From Thioclava arctica (GTDB taxonomy: Bacteria > Pseudomonadota > Alphaproteobacteria > Rhodobacterales > Rhodobacteraceae), in assembly GCF_040892615.1 (NCBI RefSeq), contig NZ_JBFRYC010000001.1, positions 434,001 to 498,000 on the forward strand: DNA of 64,000 nt. The letters run 5' to 3'. Each line of letters starts with the position of its first letter. Within the stretch, counting starts at the first letter, position 1. Below the pieces are notes generated by a model. The model was given only the letters and a program-made list of their open reading frames with translations. It was not told the DNA's origin and did no database searches. Of this stretch, positions 53,664 to 63,048 are shown one piece after another. A program made the position numbers and the translations under genes.

Positions 53664-55001
53664 ATGCGCCTGTCCCGCTATTTTCTACCCGTTCTCAAGG
53701 AAACCCCCGCCGATGCGCAAATCGCCAGCCACCGGCTGATGCTGCGCGCGGGCATGATCAAGCAGCAGCAGGCCGGGATTTATTCCTGGCTGCCGCTGGG
53801 CTTCAAGGTGCTTAAGCGCATTGAGCAGATCGTGCATGAGGAACAGGTGCGTGCCGGTCACATCCCGCTGTTGATGCCCACGCTGCAACCTGCCGATCTG
53901 TGGCAGGAATCGGGGCGTTATGACGCTTATGGCCCCGAGATGCTGCGCATCAAGGATCGCCATGGTCGCGACATGCTGTATGGGCCGACCAACGAGGAAA
54001 TGATCACCGATATTTTCCGCTCGCATGTGGAAAGCTATAAATCGCTGCCCCTCACGCTGTATCATATCCAGTGGAAATTCCGCGACGAGGTCCGTCCGCG
54101 TTTCGGCGTGATGCGTGGGCGCGAGTTCCTGATGAAGGACGGGTATAATTTCGACCTGACCAAGGAAGATGCGCTGCACGCTTATAACCGCCACATGGTC
54201 AGCTATCTGCGCACTTACGAACGTATGGGGCTGACGGCGATCCCGATGCGCGCCGATAGCGGCCCGATTGGCGGCGATGATACGCATGAATTCCTCGTGC
54301 TGGCCGAGACTGGCGAATCCGAGGTGTTCTACGATGTGCAAGTGCCCGATCTGAAACTGGGTGAGCGCCGGGTGGATTACGACAATCGCGATGAAGTCGC
54401 TGGTATCTGCGAAGAGTTCACGACCCTTTATGCGCGCACCGATGAGACCCATGATGAAGCGCTGTTCAACGCCATCCCCGAAGAGCGCCGCCGCGTGGGC
54501 CGGGGCATCGAGGTCGGCCAGATCTTCTACTTCGGTACCAAATATTCCGAGGCAATGGGGGCCAGCGTCAACACCCCCGATCAGGGCAAAGTCCCGGTGC
54601 ATATGGGCAGCCACGGCATTGGCGTCAGCCGCCTTGTCGGCGCGCTGATCGAGGCCAATCACGACGACAAGGGCATCATCTGGCCCGAGGGCGTGACGCC
54701 GTTCCATGTCGGCATCGTCAACCTCAAGCAAGGCGATGTCAGCTGTGACAGCGCCTGCGAGGCGCTTTATCGCGCCTTTGTCGAGGCCGGGCTTGAGCCG
54801 CTTTATGATGATCGCGCGGAACGCGCTGGCGCGAAATTCGCGACGATGGATCTGATCGGTCTGCCTTGGCGCATCACCGTTGGCCCGCGCGGGATTGCGT
54901 CGGGCAAGGTCGAACTGACCTCGCGGCGCACCGGCGAAAGCGAAGAGATGTCATCAGAGGAGGCGGTCGAAAAGGTCGCAGCGATCTATGCGGCGCTGTA
55001 A
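53664..55001 (+). CDS. proS: Proline--tRNA ligase (short form)
   Basis: Class II aminoacyl-tRNA synthetase of 445 residues. Motif 2 lies in IQWKFRDEVRPRFGVMRGREF near residue 150, motif 3 in GSHGIGVSRLVGALIEA near 322, and the anticodon-binding domain is at the C-terminus. It lacks the large editing insertion of the E. coli enzyme, typical of alphaproteobacteria. The start MRLSRYFLPVLKE at 53664 fits the family; the frame opens earlier. It overlaps the following small gene by 14 bp. Confidence 0.95.
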   Translation: MRLSRYFLPVLKETPADAQIASHRLMLRAGMIKQQQAGIYSWLPLGFKVLKRIEQIVHEEQVRAGHIPLLMPTLQPADLWQESGRYDAYGPEMLRIKDRHGRDMLYGPTNEEMITDIFRSHVESYKSLPLTLYHIQWKFRDEVRPRFGVMRGREFLMKDGYNFDLTKEDALHAYNRHMVSYLRTYERMGLTAIPMRADSGPIGGDDTHEFLVLAETGESEVFYDVQVPDLKLGERRVDYDNRDEVAGICEEFTTLYARTDETHDEALFNAIPEERRRVGRGIEVGQIFYFGTKYSEAMGASVNTPDQGKVPVHMGSHGIGVSRLVGALIEANHDDKGIIWPEGVTPFHVGIVNLKQGDVSCDSACEALYRAFVEAGLEPLYDDRAERAGAKFATMDLIGLPWRITVGPRGIASGKVELTSRRTGESEEMSSEEAVEKVAAIYAAL

Positions 55002-55479
55002 TCTGATGCTGGCAGCCGCGCTTGCGCTGGTCGCGCCGATGGCGCAGGCGGCGGGGCTGGTGGCGTGGTCCAGTGACAGTCTCGGGATTGCCGCGCAGGT
55101 GCCCGAAGGCTGGCCCTCAGCGCAGATGTATGGCGGTGGCTATCTGTTCACCGCTCCGGGGTTTGAGCGCCATGTCGCCCCCCATGTCGCCTTGCGCGCC
55201 CATCCCGATAGCGGGGCAGATTTGGGTGCGGCGCATGATCAGATGCTGCAGTCTTTGCTGCTTGATGGCGATCAGGTGATATCGGATCAGCATGACAAGG
55301 CGGGGTTTGACCTGCGCTCTTTGACCGCGCTGGGCAAGGTCGAGCTGCGCAAGACCGTGCGTCTCAATTGCAAGGGCGGTCCGATCTTGGCCGAGCTGCG
55401 CATTGATTACATGCAAGACCAAAGCGCCGAGATGGCGCCGCTTCTGGCCGACATCCCGGGTTCATTGGCCTGTAAATAA
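54988..55479 (+). CDS. Exported protein of unknown function
   Basis: Protein of 163 residues starting inside the end of proS, so probably co-translated with it. A signal peptide, LMLAAALALVAPMAQA, ends near residue 21. The mature part has VAWSSDSLGIAAQVPEGWP, then LFTAPGFERHVAPHVALRA, suggesting a small beta-rich domain like those fitted to PsbP or DUF1795-type folds, but I cannot assign a family. One disulfide could join the Cys in LNCKGG and the C-terminal ACK. Confidence 0.7.
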   Translation: MRRCNLMLAAALALVAPMAQAAGLVAWSSDSLGIAAQVPEGWPSAQMYGGGYLFTAPGFERHVAPHVALRAHPDSGADLGAAHDQMLQSLLLDGDQVISDQHDKAGFDLRSLTALGKVELRKTVRLNCKGGPILAELRIDYMQDQSAEMAPLLADIPGSLACK

Positions 55480-55500
55480 GCGCGGTTCTACGGTTGATCA

Positions 55501-55532
55501 GCTTAGCCGGGCAGGGGCTTAGCCGGGCAGGG
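55501..55532. repeat. 16 bp tandem duplication at the murD 3' end
   Basis: GCTTAGCCGGGCAGGG occurs twice head to tail (55501-55516 and 55517-55532). On the minus strand each copy reads CCCTGCCCGGCTAAGC and contains the final murD codons and stop. The downstream copy is therefore a duplicate of the gene end, without effect on the protein. Confidence 0.85.
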
Positions 55533-56919
55533 CCGCGACCAGTTCGGCGAAATGCTCGCCGCGCTTTTCGAAATTGGGATATTGATCGAAACTGGCGGCG
55601 GCGGGGGCCAGAAGCACCGTGTCTCCCGCCTCGGCATCGCGTGCGGCTGCGGCCACGGCGGCTTCCATCGTTTCGCAGATTTCATGGTTTAACGGCGCAA
55701 GTTCAAGGGCGAAATCGCGCGCCGAATGTCCGATGAAATAGGCCTTCTTGACGGACCCCAGATGCGGTTTTACGCTTGAAACGCCACCTTCTTTGCCCAA
55801 GCCCCCCGCGATCCAGAGGATATTGTTGAATGCTTGCAGGGCCTTGGAGGCACTGTCGACATTGGTCGCTTTGGAGTCGTTGACATAGCGCACGCCGGCT
55901 TTGTCCGCCAAGGTCTGGCTGCGATGGGGGAGCCCGCCAAAGCTGTGAAACGCGGCCTCGATCTCGCGCGGGGCGACCCCAAGCGCGCGCACGGCCGCGT
56001 AGGCAGCGCAGGCGTTTTGGTGGTTATGCGCGCCCGGTAGTCCCGTCACGTCGCGCAGATCAATCGAGGCGATCTGGCGGCCCTTGCGCCACTCGCTCAA
56101 GAAACCCTTGCGCGCGAAAACCGACCAGCCCCAATCGCCCAGCTTGCGTCCGGCCGACACCCGGATCACGCGATCATCGCTGCGCGATACCGCCAGTTGA
56201 TTGGCCAGATAGGTGCCCTCGGGCTCATCCACGCCAATCACGGCGCGGTCCGGCCCGCCCTCGGAAAACAGGCGGCGCTTGGCGGCGAAATAGCCCCCCA
56301 AACCGGCGTGACGATCCAGATGATCGGGCGAGAGATTGGTGAACACGGCGATATCGGGGGTCAGCGCGCGCGCCAGATCGGTTTGATAGCTCGATAGCTC
56401 CAGCACAACGACCTCACCCGCTTCGGGCGGGTCGAGATCAAGCACGCCGCGCCCGATATTGCCCGCCATTTGCGACGACCGCCCGGCCTCGGTCAGGATG
56501 TGGTGGATCAGTGCTGTGGTGGTGGATTTCCCGTTCGATCCGGTGACACAGATCGTGCGCGGGGCAATGTCGAAATTCTCCCATTCGGGCGTGGCCCAAG
56601 AGGCAAAAAACAGCCCGATATCATTATCGACCGGCACGCCAGCCGTCATCGCCGCCGCGATCACTGCGTTGGGGACGGGGTAAAGATGGGGGATGCCGGG
56701 CGAGGTGATCAGCGCGGCAATATCGTCAAACGCGCCCTGTTTGCTCAGATCGGTGCAGGTGAAACCCGCCGCTTGCGCGCGCGCGCGCCCTTCGGGGCTG
56801 TCATCCCAGCAGATTGGGTCTGCCCCGCCTGCGCGCAGGGCTGCGGCACTTGCCAGACCCGAGCGGCCCAAACCCAGCACCGCCACTTTTTGCCCGTCAT
56901 AGCCCTGAACCGGTATCAT
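55519..56919 (-). CDS. murD: UDP-N-acetylmuramoyl-L-alanine--D-glutamate ligase
   Basis: Cytoplasmic peptidoglycan precursor ligase adding D-glutamate, 466 residues. N-terminal LGLGRSGLASAAAL, ATP site TGSNGKSTTTALIHHIL near residue 115, NLSPDHLDRHAGLGGYFAAK near 190, and the C-terminal YVNDSKATNVDSASKAL. The start at 56919 (MIPVQGYDGQ) is chosen because the longer frame runs through a repeat. It points away from ftsW, although the two are usually in the same direction. Confidence 0.95.
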   Translation of the reverse strand: MIPVQGYDGQKVAVLGLGRSGLASAAALRAGGADPICWDDSPEGRARAQAAGFTCTDLSKQGAFDDIAALITSPGIPHLYPVPNAVIAAAMTAGVPVDNDIGLFFASWATPEWENFDIAPRTICVTGSNGKSTTTALIHHILTEAGRSSQMAGNIGRGVLDLDPPEAGEVVVLELSSYQTDLARALTPDIAVFTNLSPDHLDRHAGLGGYFAAKRRLFSEGGPDRAVIGVDEPEGTYLANQLAVSRSDDRVIRVSAGRKLGDWGWSVFARKGFLSEWRKGRQIASIDLRDVTGLPGAHNHQNACAAYAAVRALGVAPREIEAAFHSFGGLPHRSQTLADKAGVRYVNDSKATNVDSASKALQAFNNILWIAGGLGKEGGVSSVKPHLGSVKKAYFIGHSARDFALELAPLNHEICETMEAAVAAAARDAEAGDTVLLAPAAASFDQYPNFEKRGEHFAELVAALPG

Positions 56920-56937
56920 GCGTGTCTCCTGCGCCAA

Positions 56938-56981
56938 GCGGGGGCCAGCCCCCGCACCCCCGGGATATTTGAACCAAGGGG
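56938..56981. repeat. Hairpin repeat of the Rhodobacterales intergenic type
   Basis: GCGGGGG (56938-56944) and CCCCCGC (56949-56955) form a seven-pair hairpin, directly followed by CCCCCGGGATATTTGAACCA. This arrangement resembles short intergenic palindromic repeats that I recall as frequent in Rhodobacter-group genomes. It sits in the divergent murD-ftsW spacer. It is the only copy I noticed in the window. Confidence 0.5.
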
Positions 56982-57137
56982 AAGGGGAAAGGGATTTCCT
57001 GCGCGATCGCGCCAAGAAGCGCCGCGCGATCCCCTTCGCCGCGCGCCCTTTCTTCTAGCCAGCCCAAGCGATTTCGGTTAGAGTTTCAAGCAGACCCGGC
57101 AAACGGGCGATTTGAGGCAGAGACGGCGGTATTACCG

Positions 57138-58304
57138 ATGACAGAGATGGCCTTTGGCACTGTGCCTGTGCGCGCAGGGGAGCCTGTTCTTCCGAAATGG
57201 TGGCGCACCATTGATAAATGGGCGCTTTCAGCGGTGCTGATCCTGTTTGGGGTTGGCATGTTGCTGGGGCTGGCGGCCTCGGTTCCGTTGGCTGAGCGCA
57301 ATGGGCTGGAGCAATTCTACTATGTTAAACGGCAGGCGGTGTTTGGCGCTATTGCGCTGATCATCATGCTGGGCATTTCGATGCTGGACCCGCGCCAGAT
57401 CCGCCGGCTTGGCGTGATCGGCTTTGCGGGCGCGTTTGTTGCGGTGATGTTCCTGCCGATTTTGGGCACGGATTTCGGCAAAGGCGCGGTGCGTTGGTAT
57501 AGTTTGGGATTTGCGTCGATTCAGCCTTCGGAATTTCTCAAGCCCGGATTTGTGATCATCTCGGCTTGGTTCATGGCGGCGGCGCATGAGGTCGGCGGCC
57601 CGCCCGGTCGTGCCTATTCGTTCTTGCTGACCTGCGTGATCGTGGTGGCGCTGGCGCTGCAGCCCGATTTTGGGCAGGCCTCGTTGGTGCTGTTCGCCTG
57701 GTCGGTGATGTATTTCGTCTCGGGCGCGCCGATTGCGCTGTTGACGGGCATCGGCGGGCTGGCGATCACGGGGGGCTTTTTCGCCTATAACTTCTCGGAT
57801 CACTTCGCGCGCCGGATTGACGGGTTTCTCTCGACTGATGTCGATCCGCGCACGCAGATCGGCTATGCGACCAACGCCATTCAAGAGGGCGGGTTCTTTG
57901 GGGTCGGCGTGGGGCAGGGCTCGGTCAAGTGGTCGCTGCCAGATGCGCATACCGATTTCATCATTGCCGTGGCGGCCGAGGAATACGGGCTGATCCTAGT
58001 GCTGTGTATCATCGCGCTTTACGCCACTGTCGTGATCCGCTCGATGTTGCGCCTGACGCGCGAGCGCGACCCGTTTACACGGATTGCGGGCACCGGTTTG
58101 GCCTGTGCCTTTGGCATTCAGGCGATCATCAATATGGGTGTTGCAGTGCGGCTGTTGCCTGCAAAAGGTATGACCTTGCCGTTTGTCAGCTATGGTGGCT
58201 CGTCGGTGATTGCCTCGGGGATCGCGGTGGGCATGTTGCTTGCGTTGACGCGCACGCGACCGCAGGGGCAGATTTCTGATATCCTCGCGCGGCGTGGCCG
58301 CTAA
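57138..58304 (+). CDS. ftsW: Peptidoglycan polymerase FtsW
   Basis: SEDS-family glycosyltransferase of the division septum, 388 residues, about ten membrane helices. GKGAVRWYSLGFASIQPSEF near residue 115 carries the conserved loop, QPDFGQAS is next, and the end has KGMTLPFVSYGGSSVIASG near 350. It works with the division transpeptidase FtsI (not in the window). First gene of the plus-strand cluster continuing to ftsA. Confidence 0.95.
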   Translation: MTEMAFGTVPVRAGEPVLPKWWRTIDKWALSAVLILFGVGMLLGLAASVPLAERNGLEQFYYVKRQAVFGAIALIIMLGISMLDPRQIRRLGVIGFAGAFVAVMFLPILGTDFGKGAVRWYSLGFASIQPSEFLKPGFVIISAWFMAAAHEVGGPPGRAYSFLLTCVIVVALALQPDFGQASLVLFAWSVMYFVSGAPIALLTGIGGLAITGGFFAYNFSDHFARRIDGFLSTDVDPRTQIGYATNAIQEGGFFGVGVGQGSVKWSLPDAHTDFIIAVAAEEYGLILVLCIIALYATVVIRSMLRLTRERDPFTRIAGTGLACAFGIQAIINMGVAVRLLPAKGMTLPFVSYGGSSVIASGIAVGMLLALTRTRPQGQISDILARRGR

Positions 58305-58318
58305 CCCAGGAGGGTGAC

Positions 58319-59422
58319 ATGGCCAAGGATAAAACTCCGTTATTGTTAATCGCTGCAGGAGGCACGGGCGGGCATATGTTCCCCGCCCAAGCCTTGGCCG
58401 AAGCGATGGTGCGTCGGGGCTGGCGGGTCAAGCTGTCAACGGATGCGCGCGGCGCACGTTACGCAGGTGGATTTCCGCATGTGGTCACGATCGAGCAGGT
58501 CAGTTCAGCGACCTTCGCGCGCGGTGGCGTGTTGGCGAAACTGACCACCCCGTTCAAGATTTTCGGCGGCATACTCTCGGCCATTTTGCGCAATGTCTCT
58601 GATCGCCCCACGGTGGTCGTCGGCTTTGGCGGATATCCGACGATTCCAGCCCTGGCCTCGGCCACGTTCTTGGGGCTGCCGCGCGCCATTCATGAACAAA
58701 ACGGTATTATGGGGCGCGTGAACCGGGTGTTTGCCAAGCGGGTGAACCGCTTTGCCTGCGGCACTTGGCCCACCGATGTGCCCGAGGGCGTGCAGGCGGA
58801 TTATACCGGCAATCCGGTGCGTGGCTCGGTGCTGGAGCGCGCAGGGGCTGCCTATATTGCGCCCGGCGATTACCCGATGTCGATCCTAGTAATCGGCGGC
58901 TCGCAAGGTGCGCGGATCCTGTCTGATATGGTGCCCGAAGCCATGGCGCGCCTGCCCGAAAACCAGCGCGCCAATCTGCGCGTCGCCCATCAGGCGCGGG
59001 CCGAGGACTTGGATCGTGTGAACAAGGCGTATCAGCAGGCCGGGATCGACGCCGAGGTCGCACCGTTCTTCAATGACGTGCCCCGCCGCTTGAGCGAATG
59101 CCAACTGGTGATCTCGCGCGCCGGAGCCAGTTCAATCGCCGATATCACCGTGATCGGGCGTCCCGCCATTTTGATCCCTTATGCGGCAGCTGCGGGCGAT
59201 CATCAGGTTGCCAATGCCAAGGGGCTGGCCAAAGCAGGCGGCGCGATCACCATTCCCGAAAGCAAACTCGACCCCGACACGCTGCGCGATCAGATCGCGC
59301 TGGTGCTGGACAATCCCGATGGTGCGCTGCAAATGGCGCTCGCCGCCGTTTCCTACGGCGTTCCCGATGCGACCGAGCGGCTTGTGGCGCTCGTGCAAGA
59401 CCTAGCAGGACAGAATACATGA
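58319..59422 (+). CDS. murG: UDP-N-acetylglucosamine transferase MurG
   Basis: Glycosyltransferase forming lipid II at the inner face of the membrane, 367 residues. N-terminal AAGGTGGHMFPAQALAEAM near residue 13, HEQNGIMGRVNRVFAKRV near 126, GGSQGARILSD near 197, and SRAGASSIADITVIGRPAIL near 268 bind lipid I and the nucleotide sugar. AGGAGG precedes the ATG. The stop overlaps the murC start (ATGA). Confidence 0.95.
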   Translation: MAKDKTPLLLIAAGGTGGHMFPAQALAEAMVRRGWRVKLSTDARGARYAGGFPHVVTIEQVSSATFARGGVLAKLTTPFKIFGGILSAILRNVSDRPTVVVGFGGYPTIPALASATFLGLPRAIHEQNGIMGRVNRVFAKRVNRFACGTWPTDVPEGVQADYTGNPVRGSVLERAGAAYIAPGDYPMSILVIGGSQGARILSDMVPEAMARLPENQRANLRVAHQARAEDLDRVNKAYQQAGIDAEVAPFFNDVPRRLSECQLVISRAGASSIADITVIGRPAILIPYAAAAGDHQVANAKGLAKAGGAITIPESKLDPDTLRDQIALVLDNPDGALQMALAAVSYGVPDATERLVALVQDLAGQNT

Positions 59423-60828
59423 ACGCGACCAAACTGCCCGGAGAACTCGGCCCCATCCATTTTGTGGGCATCGGCGGGATCGGCATGTCCGGTATTGCCG
59501 AGGTGTTGATGACCCAAGGATTCACCGTGCAGGGATCGGATGCGAAGGCGTCCAAGATCACCAAACGGCTCGAAAGCCTTGGCGCTACGTTCTTCGAGGG
59601 TCAGCGCGCCGAAAATCTGGGCGAGGCGGGCGTTGTCGTGATCTCGACCGCGATCAAACGCGGCAATCCCGAACTGGAAGAGGCGCGCCGTCGTGGCCTG
59701 CCCGTGGTGCGCCGCGCCGAGATGCTGGCCGAGCTGATGCGGCTCAAATCCAACATCGCCATCGGTGGCACGCATGGCAAGACGACCACCACGACGATGG
59801 TGGCCACGCTGCTTGATAAGGGCGGTTTCGACCCCACCGTGATCAATGGCGGTGTCATTCATGCCTATGGCTCGAATGCGCGCGCGGGCGAGGGCGAATG
59901 GATGGTGGTGGAGGCCGACGAGAGCGATGGCAGCTTCAATCGCTTGCCCGCGACCATCGCCATCGTGACCAATATCGACCCCGAGCATATGGAGCATTGG
60001 GGCGATTTCGACGCGCTGCGCAAAGGGTTTTACGATTTCGTCTCCAACATCCCGTTTTACGGGCTGGCGGTGTGCTGCACCGATCACCCCGAAGTGCAGA
60101 CGCTGGTCGGCAAGCTCAACGACCGCCGCGTGGTGACGTTTGGCTTCAACGCGCAGGCCGATGTGCGCGCGGTGGGCCTGCATTACGACGCGGGCGTGGC
60201 CCATTTCGACATCGCGCTGCAAGGCGAAGAGGGCAAGCCGGTGATCGAGGGCTGCACCCTGCCGATGCCGGGCGATCACAACGTCTCCAACGCTTTGGCG
60301 GCTGTGGCCGTCGCGCGCCATCTGGGCATGAAGCGCAGCGAGATTCGCGCGGCGCTGGCGGCGTTTGGTGGCGTGAACCGGCGCTTTACCAAAGTGGGCG
60401 AGGTGCTGGGTGGCGTCACGATCATTGATGATTACGGTCACCATCCAGTTGAAATCGCAGCCGTTCTTAAGGCTGCGCGGCAATCTGTGAAACCCGGCGC
60501 GCGCGTCATCGCGGTGCATCAACCGCACCGCTATTCCCGCCTGCATTCGCTGTTTGACGATTTTTGCACCTGTTTCAACGAGGCCGATGTGGTTGCCATC
60601 GCCGAGGTTTACGCCGCAGGCGAAGACCCGATCGAAGGTGCGTCGCGCGACGATCTGGTCGCAGGGCTGATCGCGCATGGCCACCGCCATGCGCGCGCGA
60701 TCCTCTCTGAGGATGACCTTGCCCGGCTGGTGCGCGAACAGGCGCGTCCCGGCGATATTGTCGTATGCCTTGGCGCGGGCACGATCTCGACCTGGGCCAA
60801 TAACCTGCCTGAACAACTGAAAGCGTAA
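59419..60828 (+). CDS. murC: UDP-N-acetylmuramate--L-alanine ligase
   Basis: Cytoplasmic ligase adding the first amino acid of the stem peptide, 469 residues. HFVGIGGIGMSGIAEVL lies near residue 14, the ATP site GGTHGKTTTTTMVATLL near 115, EADESDGSF near 173, and DDYGHHPVEIAAVLKAAR near 338. The ATG at 59419 overlaps the murG stop. A longer frame from 59098 is only an extension through murG. Confidence 0.95.
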   Translation: MNATKLPGELGPIHFVGIGGIGMSGIAEVLMTQGFTVQGSDAKASKITKRLESLGATFFEGQRAENLGEAGVVVISTAIKRGNPELEEARRRGLPVVRRAEMLAELMRLKSNIAIGGTHGKTTTTTMVATLLDKGGFDPTVINGGVIHAYGSNARAGEGEWMVVEADESDGSFNRLPATIAIVTNIDPEHMEHWGDFDALRKGFYDFVSNIPFYGLAVCCTDHPEVQTLVGKLNDRRVVTFGFNAQADVRAVGLHYDAGVAHFDIALQGEEGKPVIEGCTLPMPGDHNVSNALAAVAVARHLGMKRSEIRAALAAFGGVNRRFTKVGEVLGGVTIIDDYGHHPVEIAAVLKAARQSVKPGARVIAVHQPHRYSRLHSLFDDFCTCFNEADVVAIAEVYAAGEDPIEGASRDDLVAGLIAHGHRHARAILSEDDLARLVREQARPGDIVVCLGAGTISTWANNLPEQLKA

Positions 60829-60829
60829 T

Positions 60830-61087
60830 ATGACCACTCCCTTGACCCTCGCATGTATCTGGGCACTGGCTGCCAGCCTTGCGGCGATGGCGCCGGGGCG
60901 CTTTCATTGGCCTGCCGCTTGGGTGCTGATCGTGCTTGGTGTGCCGTTGCTGGGCTGGATCACCTTCGTGCATGGGCCGGTGGTCGGGCTGTTGGTGCTG
61001 GCGGGCGGAATGTCAGTTCTGCGCTGGCCGGTGATCTTTCTCCTGCGCGCGCTGCGCCGCGTCGCCACTTCGACAGATCGCCCCTAG
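60830..61087 (+). CDS. DUF2484-type small membrane protein
   Basis: Protein of 85 residues with about three hydrophobic helices: LACIWALAASLAAM, AAWVLIVLGVPLLGWITFV and VVGLLVLAGGMSVLRWPVIF. It starts one base after the murC stop. Proteins of this DUF2484 type are found between murC and murB in Rhodobacterales. The function is unknown; its fixed place suggests a link to wall synthesis. Confidence 0.8.
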   Translation: MTTPLTLACIWALAASLAAMAPGRFHWPAAWVLIVLGVPLLGWITFVHGPVVGLLVLAGGMSVLRWPVIFLLRALRRVATSTDRP

Positions 61088-61127
61088 TCTCTTGCCTGAT
61101 TTGCGTGACCCCGCTAGGAGAGCGCCC

Positions 61128-62057
61128 ATGACCAACCCGTCCAGCTATACGCCGCGTGGCGCGCTTACGCAGAACCGGCCCTTGGCCGATCTGACATGGC
61201 TGCGCGTGGGTGGCCCGGCGGATTGGCTATTTCAGCCTGCAGATGCCGATGATCTGTCCGATTTCTTGCGCGCACTACCAGACGATGTGACGGTATTCCC
61301 GATGGGCGTGGGCTCAAACCTGATCGTGCGCGATGGCGGGTTGCGCGCGGTGGTGATCCGGCTGGGGCGTGGATTTAATGCGATTGAGATCGAGGGCGCG
61401 CAGGTCACTGCCGGGGCGGCCGCGCTGGATGCACATGTGGCGCGCCGTGCCGCACAGGCCGGGCGCGATCTGACATTTTTGCGCACCATTCCGGGCAGTA
61501 TTGGCGGCGCGGTGGTGATGAATGCGGGCTGCTATGGCGCCTATGTCGCCGATCACCTGATTTCGGCGCGCGCCGTGACCCGCAGCGGCGAGATCGTGAC
61601 CTTCACGCCTGCAGAGCTGGATTTCGGCTATCGTCACAGTGACTTGCCCGAAGGTGCTGTGCTGATTGAGGCGGTATTTCGCACCGATCCCGGCGATCCT
61701 GCGGCGCTTGAAACGCGCATGAACGATCAGCTTGCGCGTCGCGACGCCAGCCAGCCGACTAAGGAGCGCTCGGCCGGTTCGACCTTTCGCAATCCAGCCG
61801 GATTTTCCTCGACCGGGCGCGAAGATGACGTGCATGATCTCAAGGCGTGGAAATTGATTGACGATGCGGGGCTGCGCGGCGCGCGCCTTGGCGGGGCGCA
61901 AATGTCAGAAAAACATAGCAATTTCTTGATCAATGCGGAGCAGGCAAGTGCTGCTGATCTGGAAAACCTTGGTGAAGAGGTGCGCAAAAAGGTTTTGCAC
62001 AATAGCGGAATTTCGTTAGAGTGGGAAATCAAGCGCGTGGGCGAATTCGGGACGTAA
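61128..62057 (+). CDS. murB: UDP-N-acetylenolpyruvoylglucosamine reductase
   Basis: FAD flavoenzyme completing UDP-MurNAc, 309 residues. FAD-domain marks are TWLRVGGPADWLFQP near residue 26, GVGSNLIVRDGG near 63 and IPGSIGGAVVMNAGCYG near 120. Catalytic Ser is in RSAGSTFRNP and Glu in the C-terminal EKHSNFLIN region. AGGAGAG precedes the ATG at 61128. It is a type I-like MurB in length. Confidence 0.94.
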   Translation: MTNPSSYTPRGALTQNRPLADLTWLRVGGPADWLFQPADADDLSDFLRALPDDVTVFPMGVGSNLIVRDGGLRAVVIRLGRGFNAIEIEGAQVTAGAAALDAHVARRAAQAGRDLTFLRTIPGSIGGAVVMNAGCYGAYVADHLISARAVTRSGEIVTFTPAELDFGYRHSDLPEGAVLIEAVFRTDPGDPAALETRMNDQLARRDASQPTKERSAGSTFRNPAGFSSTGREDDVHDLKAWKLIDDAGLRGARLGGAQMSEKHSNFLINAEQASAADLENLGEEVRKKVLHNSGISLEWEIKRVGEFGT

Positions 62058-62133
62058 GATCACCGGCCTGCGACGTGGATACCGAATAAGGTTAGACGGG
62101 GGATAACCCCCGCAAGTGGCGAAAGTGGCGGGC

Positions 62134-63048
62134 ATGTCGAGCAGGGCATCCCAACGTGTGGCAGTGTTATTGGGCGGCCCTTCTGCAGAGCGGGAGGTGT
62201 CTTTGTCCTCTGGGCGCGAATGCGTCAAGGCACTGCGCGCGGCGGGATTTGAAACAATCGAGATTGACGCGGGGGCGGACCTCGTTGAGCGTCTTTTGGA
62301 CGCGAAGCCCGACTGCGTTTTCAACGCGTTGCATGGCCGTTGGGGCGAAGATGGCTGCGTTCAGGGCATCCTTGAATGGCTGCGTATTCCCTATACCCAT
62401 TCGGGCGTACTGGCCTCGGCGCTGGCGATGGACAAGGCGCGCACCAAGCAGATTTATGCCAATATTGGCCTGCCGGTGGTGCAATCTGTGATCGCCTCCA
62501 AGGCCGATGTGATGGCGCGCCATGTATTGCCTGCGCCCTACGTCGTGAAACCCAATAACGAAGGCTCGTCTGTCGGCGTTTATCTGGTGATGGAGGGGGC
62601 CAACGACCCGCCGCAATTGTCCGATGAAATGCCCGATCAGGTGATGGTGGAAACCTATGTTCCCGGCCGGGAACTGACCTGCTCGGTGCTGGGGGATCGC
62701 GCGCTCTGTGTGACCGAGCTTATCACCTCTGGCTGGTATGATTACGCTGCAAAGTATCAGGTCGGCGGGTCGCGCCATATCTGCCCCGCCGAGCTACCCG
62801 ACGAGATCACCGAGGCTTGCCTCGATTATGCCCTGCGCGCCCATGACGCATTGGGCTGCCGTGGCCTCTCGCGCACCGACTTTCGCTGGGATGATACACG
62901 CGGGCTGGCTGGCCTCGTACTGCTGGAAACCAACACCCAGCCGGGCATGACGCCGACCTCGCTTTCCCCCGAACATGCCGCCACCTGCGGAATGGATTTC
63001 CCCGCGCTGTGTGCGTGGTTGGTGGAGGATGCCTCATGCGATCGTTGA
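62134..63048 (+). CDS. ddl: D-alanine--D-alanine ligase
   Basis: ATP-grasp ligase making D-Ala-D-Ala, 304 residues. VAVLLGGPSAEREVSLSSG starts the protein, HGRWGEDGCVQG lies near residue 70, VVKPNNEGSSVGVYLV near 140, and the metal/ATP site ends in LLETNTQPGMTPTSL near 268. The ATG at 62134 fits the family; a GTG at 62116 in the same frame is also possible and no ribosome site decides it. The ftsQ start lies inside its end. Confidence 0.94.
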   Translation: MSSRASQRVAVLLGGPSAEREVSLSSGRECVKALRAAGFETIEIDAGADLVERLLDAKPDCVFNALHGRWGEDGCVQGILEWLRIPYTHSGVLASALAMDKARTKQIYANIGLPVVQSVIASKADVMARHVLPAPYVVKPNNEGSSVGVYLVMEGANDPPQLSDEMPDQVMVETYVPGRELTCSVLGDRALCVTELITSGWYDYAAKYQVGGSRHICPAELPDEITEACLDYALRAHDALGCRGLSRTDFRWDDTRGLAGLVLLETNTQPGMTPTSLSPEHAATCGMDFPALCAWLVEDASCDR

